From Bordetella petrii (GTDB lineage: Bacteria; Pseudomonadota; Gammaproteobacteria; Burkholderiales; Burkholderiaceae_B), in NCBI RefSeq assembly GCF_000067205.1, contig NC_010170.1:1612001-1676000 (forward strand): a stretch of 64,000 nucleotides of DNA, written 5' to 3'. Position 1 is the first letter of the stretch; each line of letters opens with the position of its first letter. The notes under the pieces are model-generated. The model ran no database searches. It saw only the letters and a program-made list of their open reading frames with translations, and was not told the origin of the DNA. The translations under genes were made by a program, and so were the position numbers. Positions 1 through 8,016 of the stretch are shown here, piece after piece.

Positions 1-131
1 GTGATGCCCTCGACCGAGGCGACCTCGGAAACGCCGGCGGGGGCCGGCGCGGCGCCGGCCTGGAAGGCCAGGAAAGAGGTAATCAGCAGGGCGTTCAGGC
101 GGGCCGACAGCCCCGAAAGCGAAAAGCGCAT
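1..131 (-). CDS. Exported protein, N-terminal fragment (probably M16 zinc peptidase)
   Basis: Only the first 43 codons lie in the window; the gene leaves through the left edge. The minus-strand reading starts at an ATG at 129-131 and opens with MRFSLSGLSARLNALLITSF, a basic n-region and hydrophobic core ending near AFQAGAAPA, so it is a secreted or periplasmic protein with a signal peptide. The segment after the signal (SEVASVEGI) resembles the start of the mature part of periplasmic M16 (pitrilysin-like) zinc peptidases of Bordetella. No catalytic HxxEH motif can be seen because it lies outside the window, so the family name is tentative; the exported nature is well supported. Confidence 0.45.
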   Translation of the reverse strand, partial: MRFSLSGLSARLNALLITSFLAFQAGAAPAPAGVSEVASVEGI

Positions 132-191
132 GGCGGATATCCGTATGACGGCGAATGTCGTTGGAGTGTATACGCCCCGGATGGTTCCTAT

Positions 192-219
192 TTGAAGTCG
201 CGCCCGGCGCGGGTGTAAC
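192..219 (+). promoter_or_regulatory. Candidate sigma-70 promoter for the small protein at 375
   Basis: TTGAAG at 192-197 and TGTAAC at 214-219 are separated by 16 bp, each matching four of six consensus bases. It lies in the 243-bp divergent gap between the exported protein and the small gene at 375. Inferred from sequence only. Confidence 0.3.
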
Positions 220-374
220 CTGTCGGAAACAGCTGTTCCACACAGACGGGATGCGCGAAGGCCTGCAGCGGGCTTCCCGTCTTGCGCCCACCCGGTCCGC
301 CGCGGCCGGGGCGCGTCGTTCGCGCGTTCGCCGCCGGCATTCTGCCGGCCGACCTGACCGGAGGAACGACGGCC

Positions 375-734
375 ATGCTGACCGATCTCGTCACGCGCGC
401 CCTGTCCCAGCTCGTGGGCGCGCCGCTTAGCCAAGACCGCATCAAGGGTAGATTCCGCTACGCCTATGCCAGCGACGACGGTCAATTCGTCGCCATCCTG
501 ACCCACGACCTGACCACCTACGTCGTCGACGTGCCGGCCGAGCGGTATTTCGCTGAATGCGGCGGCCTGCCGCGCGGCTTCGCCGGGCACGTGCTCGAAA
601 TGGAGGGAGCGCCGCCCCGGCCGCGCCGGTGGTCGGCCGCCAACGAGCTGTTCGACCTGGACATGGACGGCGACGACATTTCCTGGCGTCGCTGTCCGGG
701 CCCGCAGGCGCACTTTGCGGCGCGCGTGGCGTAG
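375..734 (+). CDS. Hypothetical protein, 119 aa
   Basis: An ATG start at 375 is preceded by a good Shine-Dalgarno (GGAGGA, about 9 bases upstream). The product is a small soluble protein without signal peptide or membrane segment. It begins MLTDLVTRALSQLVGAPLSQ, has a beta-rich middle (YAYASDDGQFVAILTHDL, then TTYVVDVPAERYF) and an acidic tail with FDLDMDGDDISWRRC. I do not recognise a family. It sits between the divergent exported protein and a GNAT gene and is probably transcribed alone. The RBS and codon pattern make it a real gene; its function is unknown. Confidence 0.7.
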   Translation: MLTDLVTRALSQLVGAPLSQDRIKGRFRYAYASDDGQFVAILTHDLTTYVVDVPAERYFAECGGLPRGFAGHVLEMEGAPPRPRRWSAANELFDLDMDGDDISWRRCPGPQAHFAARVA

Positions 735-769
735 CGGCCGCGGTTGGGGCATGGCTGGCGCGCGATCGC

Positions 770-775
770 TACAAT
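770..775 (+). promoter_or_regulatory. -10 box (TACAAT) placed for a leaderless start
   Basis: TACAAT at 770-775 ends exactly seven bases before the ATG at 783, so transcription would start at or next to the start codon. No clear -35 hexamer is seen at 16-18 bp and no Shine-Dalgarno precedes the gene. Confidence 0.4.
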
Positions 776-782
776 GCGCGCC

Positions 783-1334
783 ATGGACTCCAATTCAGCC
801 TGCCCGCCCGGCGCCATCCTGGTCGAATGCACGCATGCGCGCCATGCCGATGCCATCCTGGCCATTTTCAACGACGCCATCCTGACCTCCACGGCCCTGT
901 ACGAGTACCGGCCGCGCACGCCCGCCACCATGCGGGCCTGGTTCGAGGCCAAGCAGGCGGGCGGTTTTCCGGTCATCGGCTTCGAAAACGCCGGCGGCGA
1001 GCTCATGGGCTTTGCCAGCTACGGCGCGTTCCGCGCCTACCCCGCCAATAAGTACACGGTCGAGCACTCGGTGTACATAGATGCCCGTTTCCGTGGGCGC
1101 GGCCTGGCCGAGGCGCTGATGCGCACCCTGATCGCGCGCGCGCGCGAACGCCAGTTGCACGTGCTGGTGGGCGGCATCGATGCCGCCAACACGGCCAGCA
1201 TCCGCCTGCATGAAAAGCTGGGCTTCGAGCACGCCGGCACGATCCGCCATGCCGGCTTCAAGTTCGGCCGCTGGCTGGACCTGGCGTTCTACCAACTGAC
1301 GCTGGACACCCCGGCCGAGCCGCTGGACGGCTGA
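783..1334 (+). CDS. GNAT family N-acetyltransferase (phosphinothricin acetyltransferase-like)
   Basis: This 183-aa protein has the full GNAT fold of the Pat/YncA type. Seen: an N-terminal strand-helix unit (ILVECTHARHADAILAIFND), the tyrosine-containing motif LYEYRPRTPATMRAWFE, and the acetyl-CoA pyrophosphate-binding motif A around residues 101-115 (VYIDARFRGRGLAEALM). Motif B follows (ASIRLHEKLGFEHAGTIRHAGFKFGRWLDLAFYQL in parts). Members of this family acetylate amino-acid-like substrates such as phosphinothricin or methionine sulfoximine; the substrate here cannot be told. The ATG at 783 is chosen because the family begins close to that residue; in-frame ATGs at 774 and 744 are alternatives but overlap the likely promoter. 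Confidence 0.85.
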   Translation: MDSNSACPPGAILVECTHARHADAILAIFNDAILTSTALYEYRPRTPATMRAWFEAKQAGGFPVIGFENAGGELMGFASYGAFRAYPANKYTVEHSVYIDARFRGRGLAEALMRTLIARARERQLHVLVGGIDAANTASIRLHEKLGFEHAGTIRHAGFKFGRWLDLAFYQLTLDTPAEPLDG

Positions 1335-1346
1335 CGCCGGCTGACG

Positions 1347-2519
1347 CTATTTCGACAGCAGGCGCATGGCCTGCTCCAGGCCCGCCACGGTTACCGGGTA
1401 CATGCGCTGCTGCATGATGTCGCGCAGCAGCGCGATGGATTGCCGGTATTGCCACGACGCCGTGGGCTCGGGGTTGAGCCAGACGGCCTTGGGCCAGGCG
1501 TCCAGCAGGCGGCGCAGCCACACCGCGCCCGGCTCTTTGTTGTAGTGCTCTACCGAGCCGCCTGGCTGCAGAATTTCGTACGGGCTCATGGTGGCGTCGC
1601 CGACGATGATCAGCCGCCAGTCGGGGTTGTACTTGCGCAGCACGTCCCAGGTGTCGAAGCGTTCGTTCTGGCGCCGGCTATTGCTTTGCCACAGGCTTTC
1701 GTACGGGCAGTTGTGGAAGTAATAGACATCCAGGTTGCGGAATTCGCTGCGGGCAGCCGAAAACAGCTCTTCGACCCGGGCAATGTGGTCGTCCATGCTG
1801 CCACCCACATCCAGCAGCATCAGCACCTTGACGGTATTGTGGCGTTCGGGCACCAGCCGCAGGTCCAGGTGGCCGGCATTGCGCGCGGTGCTGGCGATGG
1901 TGTCGTCCAGGTCGAGCTCCAGTTCGGCGCCTTCGCGCGCGAACCGCCGCAGGCGCCGCAGCGCCACCTTGAAATTGCGGATGCCCAGTTCGAGCCGGTC
2001 GTCGTAGTCGCGGAACTGGCGCATGTCCCAGACCTTGACCGCGCTGCGGTTGCCGGCAGAATCGCCGCCCACCCGGATGCCCTCGGGGTGATAGCCGCTG
2101 TTGCCGAATGGCGACGTGCCGCCTGTGCCGATCCATTTGTTGCCGCCGGCGTGGCGCTCTTTCTGTTCTTCGAGCCGCTGTTTGAACAATTCCATCAGCT
2201 TGTCCCACCCGTGCCGCTCGATGGCGGCCTTTTCTTCCGGGCTCAGGCTTTTTTCGAACTGCTTGATCAGCCAGTCGATAGGAATGTCTTTGCCGGCGGG
2301 CAGGGCGGCCTCGATACCGCGGTAGTAGGCGCCGAAGGCCGCGTCGTAGCGGTCGTACAGCGACTCGTCTTTTACCAGCGCGGCGCGGGCCAGGTAATAG
2401 AAGCTGTCGAGCGTCGGCGCCATGATGTCGTGGCGCAAGGCGTCGAGCAGGGTCAGGTATTCCTTGACCGAGACTGGCAGCTTGTGGGCGCGCAGGTGGT
2501 AGAAGAAATCGGTCAGCAT
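1347..2519 (-). CDS. VWA domain-containing CoxE-like protein
   Basis: This 390-aa protein starts MLTDFFYHLRAHKLPVSVKE, which is typical of the CoxE-like family that pairs with MoxR ATPases. The C-terminal half is a von Willebrand A domain: LLDVGGSMDDHIARVEEL gives a MIDAS-like DxGxS in place of the classical DxSxS, followed by the VYYFHNCPYE strand and a late LIIVGDATMSPYEI segment. A central charged region (residues about 90-170) precedes it. The gene lies 20 bp downstream of the MoxR-type ATPase at 2540, so the two form an operon. In known systems such pairs act as metal-dependent chaperones that load or remodel a metalloenzyme; the client is not evident here. Confidence 0.85.
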   Translation of the reverse strand: MLTDFFYHLRAHKLPVSVKEYLTLLDALRHDIMAPTLDSFYYLARAALVKDESLYDRYDAAFGAYYRGIEAALPAGKDIPIDWLIKQFEKSLSPEEKAAIERHGWDKLMELFKQRLEEQKERHAGGNKWIGTGGTSPFGNSGYHPEGIRVGGDSAGNRSAVKVWDMRQFRDYDDRLELGIRNFKVALRRLRRFAREGAELELDLDDTIASTARNAGHLDLRLVPERHNTVKVLMLLDVGGSMDDHIARVEELFSAARSEFRNLDVYYFHNCPYESLWQSNSRRQNERFDTWDVLRKYNPDWRLIIVGDATMSPYEILQPGGSVEHYNKEPGAVWLRRLLDAWPKAVWLNPEPTASWQYRQSIALLRDIMQQRMYPVTVAGLEQAMRLLSK

Positions 2520-2539
2520 GGCGGCCGGGGCGTGGGCGG

Positions 2540-3412
2540 TCAGCGGCGGGCGTTGCCGCGCGTCATGGCGGCCAGGCGTTCCAGCAGCTGTACGTCTTGT
2601 TCGTTCTTCAGCAGCGCGCCCGCCATCATGGGCACCGAAGCGGCCGCATGGGCGTCGATTTGCGCCGCCGTGGCGCCTTCGGCCAGCAGCAGGCGCAGCC
2701 AGTCGAGCAGTTCCGAGGTGGACGGCTTTTTCTTCAGCCCCGGCGCCTCGCGCAGCGCGAAGAAGGTGTCCAGGGCGGCTCGCAGCACGTCCTGCTTGAG
2801 GTCGGGAAAGTGCACCGCCACGATGTCGCGCATGGTTTCGCGGTCGGGGAAGCGGATGTAATGGAAAAAGCAGCGCCGCAAGAAGGCGTCGGGCAGGTCT
2901 TTTTCGTTGTTCGACGTGATGATCACCAGCGGCCGGTGGCGCGCCGCGATAGTCTGGCGCGTTTCGTACACATGGAATTCCATGCGGTCGAGTTCGCGCA
3001 GCAGGTCGTTGGGGAACTCGATGTCGGCCTTGTCGATTTCGTCGATCAGCAGCACCACCGGTTCCGGCGCCTCGAAGGCTTGCCACAGGGTGCCCTGCAC
3101 GATGTAGTTGCGGATGTCGCGCACCTTTTCGTCGCCCAACTGCGAGTCGCGCAGGCGCGATACGGCATCGTACTCATACAGGCCCTGGTGCGCCTTGGTG
3201 GTGGACTTGATATGCCATTGCAGCAGCGGCCGGCCCAGCGCCAGGGCGACTTCTTCGGCCAGCATGGTCTTGCCCGTGCCGGGCTCGCCCTTGATCAGCA
3301 GCGGGCGTTGCAAGGTCAGCGCGGCGTTGACGGCCAGTTTGAGATCGTCGGTGGCGACGTAGCGTTCGGTTCCATCGAAGCGGGGGGCGGCGGGACTTTG
3401 GGCAGCAGGCAT
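2540..3412 (-). CDS. MoxR family AAA+ ATPase
   Basis: This 290-aa AAA+ ATPase has the Walker A motif GEPGTGKTMLAEE (around residues 43-55), Walker B VVLLIDEIDKAD, sensor-1 VIITSNNEKDLP and arginine-finger region FLRRCFFHYIRFPDRE, the order typical of MoxR proteins. The start MPAAQSP at 3412 is chosen because upstream in-frame sequence would overlap the promoter region shared with the divergent cytochrome. MoxR ATPases work with VWA proteins to insert cofactors or mature enzymes; the VWA partner is the next gene (20 bp away). Possible clients are the cytochromes across the divergent promoter, but that is only proximity. Confidence 0.9.
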   Translation of the reverse strand: MPAAQSPAAPRFDGTERYVATDDLKLAVNAALTLQRPLLIKGEPGTGKTMLAEEVALALGRPLLQWHIKSTTKAHQGLYEYDAVSRLRDSQLGDEKVRDIRNYIVQGTLWQAFEAPEPVVLLIDEIDKADIEFPNDLLRELDRMEFHVYETRQTIAARHRPLVIITSNNEKDLPDAFLRRCFFHYIRFPDRETMRDIVAVHFPDLKQDVLRAALDTFFALREAPGLKKKPSTSELLDWLRLLLAEGATAAQIDAHAAASVPMMAGALLKNEQDVQLLERLAAMTRGNARR

Positions 3413-3566
3413 GGGCGGTGGCAGAAGAGGGGCGCGCGGGGCAGTCCGCGCAATGGGTTGGCATGGCTCGGCAACAATTATCGTACAATCGCAGGGTTTT
3501 GTTAGCCGGGCGCAGACCCGGCGCTCATCCTTAGCCCAGTTTTCAGCCTTACCAAGAGCCATTCCA

Positions 3567-3908
3567 ATGAAGTTGAGAACCTCTCTGTCCGCGCTGGCCA
3601 TGGTGGCGTCCTGTTCGGTCGCCGGTCAGGCGGCTGCTGCCGATGCAGCGCCGGTCGGCAACGCCCAGAATGCCCGCGACAAAATCTCCATGTGCATCGG
3701 CTGCCATGGCATCAAGGGCTACAAAGCCAGTTTCCCCGAGCTGTACCACGTTCCGATGATCGCCGGGCAAAACGCCAAGTACATCGAAGCGGCCCTCCAC
3801 GAGTACAAGAAAGGCGCGCGTAGCCATCCCACCATGGATGCCATCGCCGGCAGCCTCAGCGACCAGGACATCGCCGACCTGGCCGCGTACTACTCCAATC
3901 TCAAGTGA
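3567..3908 (+). CDS. Cytochrome c553/c4-like protein, exported
   Basis: This 113-aa protein has a signal peptide (MKLRTSLSALAMVASCSVAG, cleavage near AAA-ADA) and one haem c site CIGCH at residues 43-47. A later methionine in HPTMDAIAGSLSDQD probably supplies the sixth ligand. The fold (GYKASFPELYHVPMIAGQNAKYIE, then DIADLAAYYS at the end) is that of one half of a dihaem cytochrome c4. It acts in the periplasm as a small electron carrier. The start at 3567 follows an AAGAG-like ribosome site. A second similar cytochrome begins 14 bp downstream, so the pair looks like a c4 split into two genes. Confidence 0.88.
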   Translation: MKLRTSLSALAMVASCSVAGQAAAADAAPVGNAQNARDKISMCIGCHGIKGYKASFPELYHVPMIAGQNAKYIEAALHEYKKGARSHPTMDAIAGSLSDQDIADLAAYYSNLK

Positions 3909-3922
3909 TGCGAGGGCCCATC

Positions 3923-4285
3923 ATGAAACGCTATATGCTGACGCTCGCGGGCGCCGTCCTGGCCGTTGCCGGCAGTGCCGCGCAGGCGCAAGACCTGGCC
4001 GCCGGCAAGGCGGTGTTCGACAAGTTCAACTGCGCGTCGTGCCACGGCGCCGACGCCAAGACGCCGGTCGACCCGGCCTATCCGATCCTGGCCGGCCAGC
4101 ATGCCGACTACCTCGAACAGGCGCTGAAGTCGTACAAGCGCGGCGCCGCGGGCGCGCCGGCTTCGTCGAATGTGCGCAAGAACCCCATCATGGGCGCGTT
4201 CGCCGCGCAGTTGTCCGACCAGGACATCGAGCACGTCACCGCCTGGCTGGCGTCGCAGCCCAGCGACCTGGGCGTGCGCAAATAA
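3923..4285 (+). CDS. Cytochrome c4/c553-like protein, exported
   Basis: This 120-aa periplasmic cytochrome has a signal peptide (MKRYMLTLAGAVLAVAGSAA, cleavage after AQA), a single haem-binding CASCH at residues 37-41 and a C-terminal NPIMGAFAAQLSDQDIEHV that carries the likely axial methionine. It is closely similar in layout to the preceding gene (shared AGQxAxYxExAL and SDQDI segments), consistent with duplication. Both genes are co-transcribed and end at the bidirectional terminator at 4302. The partner oxidase or reductase is not in this window. Confidence 0.88.
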   Translation: MKRYMLTLAGAVLAVAGSAAQAQDLAAGKAVFDKFNCASCHGADAKTPVDPAYPILAGQHADYLEQALKSYKRGAAGAPASSNVRKNPIMGAFAAQLSDQDIEHVTAWLASQPSDLGVRK

Positions 4286-4301
4286 GCCCGCGCCGGTAAA
4301 A

Positions 4302-4328
4302 AAAAACGCCCCACGGGGCGTTTTTTTT
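4302..4328. terminator. Bidirectional intrinsic terminator
   Basis: An A-run, the stem CGCCC (4307-4311) with GGGCG (4316-4320), loop CACG, then a run of eight T. The A and T runs let it work on both strands, serving the cytochrome pair and the convergent DUF1841 gene. Confidence 0.85.
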
Positions 4329-4352
4329 GGCCGAAGGGCAGGGCAGCCGGCA

Positions 4353-4778
4353 CTAGCGTTGCGCGCGCTGGCGGATCAGTTCGATATAGGCGTCGCTGTC
4401 GAGCGGCGTGCCCAGGCGTTGCGCTTCCCAGACCACCTGGCCCAGGCATTCCATGATTTCGTGCGCGGCCTGGTGCGCGTCGGTGCGGTTGACCAGCCGC
4501 TGGTACGCCGCGCGGATGCCGCGCGGGTGGTCGATGGACAACTGCTCGGCGATGGCCAGGTGCATCGATAGATGCAGGAACGGGTTGGTGCGGCCCTGTT
4601 CGACCGGGTATTCGGCCGTCATGGCTTCGGGGTGTTCGAGGTCGCCGTAGTATTCGGGGTGTTCGAGAACCCAGTCCAGCGCCATGGATTCAAGGGGCGT
4701 CAGGACCTCGCCGGCGCGGTGTTTGCGCCAGGCCTCGATGAAGAACTCGCGGACTTGGTCGCGGGAAGGGTTGAACAT
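4353..4778 (-). CDS. DUF1841 family protein
   Basis: This 141-aa cytosolic protein begins MFNPSRDQVREFFIEAWRKH and contains the conserved HPEYYGDLE and NPFLHLSMHLAIAEQLSIDHPRGI blocks of DUF1841, a family nearly confined to beta- and gammaproteobacteria. Length matches the family. The several conserved histidines in the second block could bind a metal, but no function is established. It is transcribed alone toward the shared terminator, divergent from icd. Confidence 0.88.
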   Translation of the reverse strand: MFNPSRDQVREFFIEAWRKHRAGEVLTPLESMALDWVLEHPEYYGDLEHPEAMTAEYPVEQGRTNPFLHLSMHLAIAEQLSIDHPRGIRAAYQRLVNRTDAHQAAHEIMECLGQVVWEAQRLGTPLDSDAYIELIRQRAQR

Positions 4779-4971
4779 GGATGCGGCGGCTGGACAGAAT
4801 GGCAGGGTTCTATTTTACGCCCCCGGCAGGCCTGGCCGGACGCCTCGCCCCAATGCGAGCTAGAATTGGGGGTTGTCCGCCATCCGGTCCGGCAGCTGTG
4901 CGGTTTACCGCCTGCGTCCGCGCCCCCGGTCAGGCGTGCGCGCAAAACCACCCGGAGCAACTGGAGCATTC

Positions 4972-6228
4972 ATGTCCTACCAACATATCAAGGTTCCCGC
5001 AGGGGGCCAGAAAATCACGGTCAACGCCGACTACTCGCTGAACGTGCCCGACCAGGCCATCGTTCCGTACATCGAAGGTGACGGCACGGGCGCCGACATC
5101 ACCCCCGTCATGATCAAGGTCGTGGACGCTGCCGTGCAGAAAGCCTACGGCGGCAAGCGCAAGATCCACTGGATGGAAGTCTACGCCGGCGAGAAGGCCA
5201 CCAAGGTGTATGGCCCCGATGTCTGGCTGCCCGACGAAACCCTCGAAGTGGTCAAAGACTACGTCGTGTCGATCAAAGGCCCCCTGACCACCCCGGTGGG
5301 CGGCGGCATCCGTTCGCTGAACGTGGCCCTGCGCCAGCAGCTCGACCTGTACGTCTGCCTGCGTCCGGTGCGTTACTTCAAGGGCGTGCCTTCGCCCGTG
5401 CGCGAGCCCGAAAAGACCGACATGGTCATTTTCCGCGAGAACTCCGAAGACATCTACGCCGGCATCGAATACCAGGCTGAAACCGAGCAGGCCAAGGAAC
5501 TGATCCAGTTCCTGCAGACCAAGCTGGGCGTCAAGAAAATCCGCTTCCCGAACACCTCGTCGATCGGCATCAAGCCCGTGTCGCGCGAAGGCACCGAACG
5601 CCTGGTCCGCAAGGCCATGCAGTACGCCATCGACAACGACCGCGCCTCGGTCACGCTGGTGCACAAGGGCAACATCATGAAGTTCACCGAAGGTGGCTTC
5701 CGCGACTGGGGCTACGAGCTGGCCCAGAAAGAATTCGGCGCCCAGCTGATCGACGGCGGCCCGTGGTGCAAATTCAAGAATCCCAAGACGGGTCGCGAGA
5801 TCATCGTCAAGGATTCCATCGCCGATGCCTTCCTGCAGCAGATCCTGCTGCGCCCGGCCGAATACGACGTCATCGCCACGCTGAACCTGAACGGCGACTA
5901 CATCTCCGACGCCCTGGCCGCCCAGGTCGGCGGTATCGGCATCGCCCCGGGCGCCAACCTGTCCGACTCGGTGGCCATGTTCGAAGCCACCCACGGCACC
6001 GCGCCCAAGTACGCTGGCAAAGACTACGTCAACCCCGGTTCCGAGATCCTGTCGGCCGAAATGATGCTGCGCCACATGGGCTGGACCGAAGCGGCTGACC
6101 TCATTATCGCCAGCATGGAAAAATCCATTCTGTCCAAGCAGGTCACGTACGACTTCGCGCGCCTGCTCGAAGGCGCCACCCAAGTGTCGTGCTCGGGCTT
6201 CGGCCAGGTAATGATCGACAATATGTAA
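4972..6228 (+). CDS. icd: Isocitrate dehydrogenase (NADP+)
   Basis: This 418-aa protein is the tricarboxylic-acid-cycle isocitrate dehydrogenase that oxidises isocitrate to 2-oxoglutarate with NADP+. The E. coli-type homodimeric form is shown by length, by VPYIEGDGTGADITPVM at the N-terminus, by IRSLNVALRQQLDLYVCLRP (the serine in this segment is the residue phosphorylated by AceK in E. coli), by NIMKFTEGGFRDWGYELA and by the C-terminal NPGSEILSAEMMLRHMGW. The start MSYQHIK at 4972 follows a GGAGCA ribosome site; the upstream in-frame extension has low-complexity sequence. An intrinsic terminator follows at 6261. Confidence 0.97.
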   Translation: MSYQHIKVPAGGQKITVNADYSLNVPDQAIVPYIEGDGTGADITPVMIKVVDAAVQKAYGGKRKIHWMEVYAGEKATKVYGPDVWLPDETLEVVKDYVVSIKGPLTTPVGGGIRSLNVALRQQLDLYVCLRPVRYFKGVPSPVREPEKTDMVIFRENSEDIYAGIEYQAETEQAKELIQFLQTKLGVKKIRFPNTSSIGIKPVSREGTERLVRKAMQYAIDNDRASVTLVHKGNIMKFTEGGFRDWGYELAQKEFGAQLIDGGPWCKFKNPKTGREIIVKDSIADAFLQQILLRPAEYDVIATLNLNGDYISDALAAQVGGIGIAPGANLSDSVAMFEATHGTAPKYAGKDYVNPGSEILSAEMMLRHMGWTEAADLIIASMEKSILSKQVTYDFARLLEGATQVSCSGFGQVMIDNM

Positions 6229-6260
6229 TACCGGCGGGCGGCATTGCCGCCTGTTGCTTA

Positions 6261-6287
6261 AAAGCCGCCCTTGGGCGGCTTTTTTTT
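6261..6287 (+). terminator. Intrinsic terminator after icd
   Basis: AAAGCCGCCC at 6261-6270 pairs with GGGCGGCTTT at 6273-6282, followed by further T residues to 6287. Confidence 0.88.
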
Positions 6288-6577
6288 GCCTAAAAGCGCG
6301 TGGGTGTAGACAAATATTATCCGGATGTATTAAAAGAAATACCAACATTTACGTGCGCAGATAATCATTTCAATATTCGCACGCCCCCAGCGCCACCGCT
6401 TCGTAGACCCGCAGCGCGGTTGGGCGCCGCCCTTTGTTGTTAATGCGCCATAAATCCAGTGTTCATAAAAGTGAATTAAGTAACTATATGTTCTGGACGA
6501 AATTTCGGCGCCATAGGGAAATAGCGATGTACGCAAAGTCGCTAGAAATTTTTTGATTCCTTGTGTAGTTCCTCGTT
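6288..6577. other. AT-rich non-coding region upstream of the porin
   Basis: About 290 bases with base composition clearly more AT-rich than the surroundings (for example TTAAGTAACTATATG near 6476). No convincing gene is seen; the only long reading frame, on the minus strand, has no ribosome site. It probably carries regulatory sites for the porin. Confidence 0.5.
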
Positions 6578-6606
6578 TTGGTGGAAACCCCAGCATTCCC
6601 TAACGT
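6578..6606 (+). promoter_or_regulatory. Weak candidate porin promoter
   Basis: TTGGTG (6578-6583) and TAACGT (6601-6606) with a 17-bp spacer, each matching three of six consensus bases. Position, about 64 bases ahead of the start codon, fits; the match is poor. Confidence 0.22.
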
Positions 6607-6669
6607 ATGGGTTCGAACTGTCTCCGCGGGTGGAGACAGAGGGCTTCCACTCTTGATCGGGATGAGGAA

Positions 6670-7806
6670 ATGAAACTAACAAAAACCTTGCTCGCCGGCG
6701 CAATTCTTGCCGGTATCGGCGGCACTGCGTACGCTGAGACGTCGGTGACTTTGTACGGCTTGATTGACGTCGGGATCACCTATCAGCGCGGCAAAGTTGG
6801 CACCGACGACGTTAATCGCCCGCAATATGGTGGCGACTACCAATCCCGCATCGGTATGACCGACGGCATCCAGAGCGGCTCGCGCTGGGGCCTGCGCGGC
6901 ACCGAAGACCTGGGCGACGGCCTGTCGGCGGTGTTCGTCCTGGAAAGCGGCTTCGGCGCCCGCAACGGCGAAAGCAAACAGGGCGATCGCCTGTTTGGCC
7001 GCCAAGCCACCATCGGCCTGAATCACGAATCGTTCGGCCGCCTCGACCTGGGCCGCCAGACCAACATCGCGTCGAAGTACTTCGCCGATATCGACCCGTT
7101 CTCGCTCAGCTACCTGAACTCCACCATGGGTTCGGCGTTCAGCGCGGCCGACACGGTTCGCTATGACAACATGGTGATGTACCAGACCCCCAGCTGGAGC
7201 GGCTTCCAGGCTGGCGTGGGCTACTCATTCTCGACCGACGACGTCGAAGGCCCGACCGGCTTCGAAGAAGACGACAACAACCGCGCCATCACGGCCGGTG
7301 TGCGCTACGTGGGCGGCCCGCTGCAAGTGGCCTTCACGTATGACCAGCAATTCCGCGCGCCCAGCCAGCCCCAGCCCCAGCAGTTCATCCTGGGCGCTGC
7401 CTACGACTTTGAAGTGCTGAAGCTGTCGCTGGCCTATGGCCGCACCAAGGACGGCGTGTTCCTGGGCCAGGGCTTCGACCTGGGCGGCGGCGCCGCCAAC
7501 CCGAACACCCCCGCCAAGGGCCTGGGCAACACCAACGACCGTTTCACCTGGGACGGCCTGAAAATCAATTCGTACCTGGTTGGCGTGAGCGCGCCCATCG
7601 GTGGCGCCAGCAACGTGTTCGCCTCGTGGCAGCGCGCCGATCCGAACAAGGGTCTGGAAAACATGGACATCTACAGCGTGGGCTATACCTACGACCTGTC
7701 CAAGCGCACCAACCTGTATGCGGTGGGCTCGTATGCCGACGGCTATGCTTTCGTCGACGGCAACAAGATGACCACGGTCGGCGTCGGCCTGCGTCACCGC
7801 TTCTGA
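6670..7806 (+). CDS. Outer membrane porin (Gram-negative Porin_4 type)
   Basis: This 378-aa protein is a general porin of the betaproteobacterial OmpC-like type. Seen: a signal peptide MKLTKTLLAGAILAGIGGTA ending AYA before ETSVTLYGLIDVGI, the standard first strand of these 16-stranded barrels; the repeated alternation of aromatic and polar residues; SRWGLRGTEDLGDGLSAVFVLESGF and GRQATIGLNHESFGRLDLGRQ, both typical; and a terminal phenylalanine (GVGLRHRF), the outer-membrane insertion signal. The start at 6670 follows the ribosome site GAGGA. It forms a trimeric channel for small solutes. Transcribed alone with its own terminator at 7857. Confidence 0.95.
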   Translation: MKLTKTLLAGAILAGIGGTAYAETSVTLYGLIDVGITYQRGKVGTDDVNRPQYGGDYQSRIGMTDGIQSGSRWGLRGTEDLGDGLSAVFVLESGFGARNGESKQGDRLFGRQATIGLNHESFGRLDLGRQTNIASKYFADIDPFSLSYLNSTMGSAFSAADTVRYDNMVMYQTPSWSGFQAGVGYSFSTDDVEGPTGFEEDDNNRAITAGVRYVGGPLQVAFTYDQQFRAPSQPQPQQFILGAAYDFEVLKLSLAYGRTKDGVFLGQGFDLGGGAANPNTPAKGLGNTNDRFTWDGLKINSYLVGVSAPIGGASNVFASWQRADPNKGLENMDIYSVGYTYDLSKRTNLYAVGSYADGYAFVDGNKMTTVGVGLRHRF

Positions 7807-7856
7807 TCAGGGTACGGGTTGCCCTTTTCCGAGCGGAGTCGGGGCACCTTGTTCTT

Positions 7857-7885
7857 GGCCATCCACATCGTGGATGGCCTTTTTT
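7857..7885 (+). terminator. Intrinsic terminator after the porin
   Basis: GGCCATCCAC (7857-7866) pairs perfectly with GTGGATGGCC (7870-7879) around an ATC loop, followed by six T. Confidence 0.92.
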
Positions 7886-7925
7886 ATGCCTGAATGGCAG
7901 GCGGCGGGGTAAATGGGACGGATTT

Positions 7926-7940
7926 GCACCATATTGGTGC
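7926..7940. promoter_or_regulatory. NtrC-like dyad operator
   Basis: GCACCA-TAT-TGGTGC is a perfect 15-bp dyad that matches the classical enterobacterial NtrC site (GCACYAN3TRGTGC). It is about 280 bp ahead of the DUF4212 gene. No correctly spaced sigma-54 -24/-12 element was found, so binding by another dimeric regulator is possible. Confidence 0.45.
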
Positions 7941-7967
7941 ATTCAATCACATGTTTTGGCGCTGCCT

Positions 7968-7982
7968 TAGGGCATTCCCCTA
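7968..7982. promoter_or_regulatory. TAGGG-N5-CCCTA dyad, candidate activator site
   Basis: TAGGG at 7968-7972 and CCCTA at 7978-7982 form a perfect dyad directly upstream of a -35-like GTGACA. The position is that of an activator contacting RNA polymerase. A LuxR/NarL-type response regulator is one possible ligand, but this is inference. Confidence 0.4.
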
Positions 7983-7984
7983 GT

Positions 7985-8011
7985 GTGACAATCCCGTTCA
8001 TGGTGCAGAAT
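7985..8011 (+). promoter_or_regulatory. Candidate promoter for the symporter operon
   Basis: GTGACA (7985-7990, five of six) and CAGAAT (8006-8011, four of six) with a short 15-bp spacer, predicting a transcript start near 8018, at the base of the first leader hairpin. The short spacer fits an activated promoter. Confidence 0.32.
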
Positions 8012-8016
8012 CCTGT

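Noticed and set aside
6330..6596. An 88-codon minus-strand frame upstream of the porin
   Set aside because: It lies in AT-rich regulatory sequence, has no ribosome site, and its product has no domain or codon bias.
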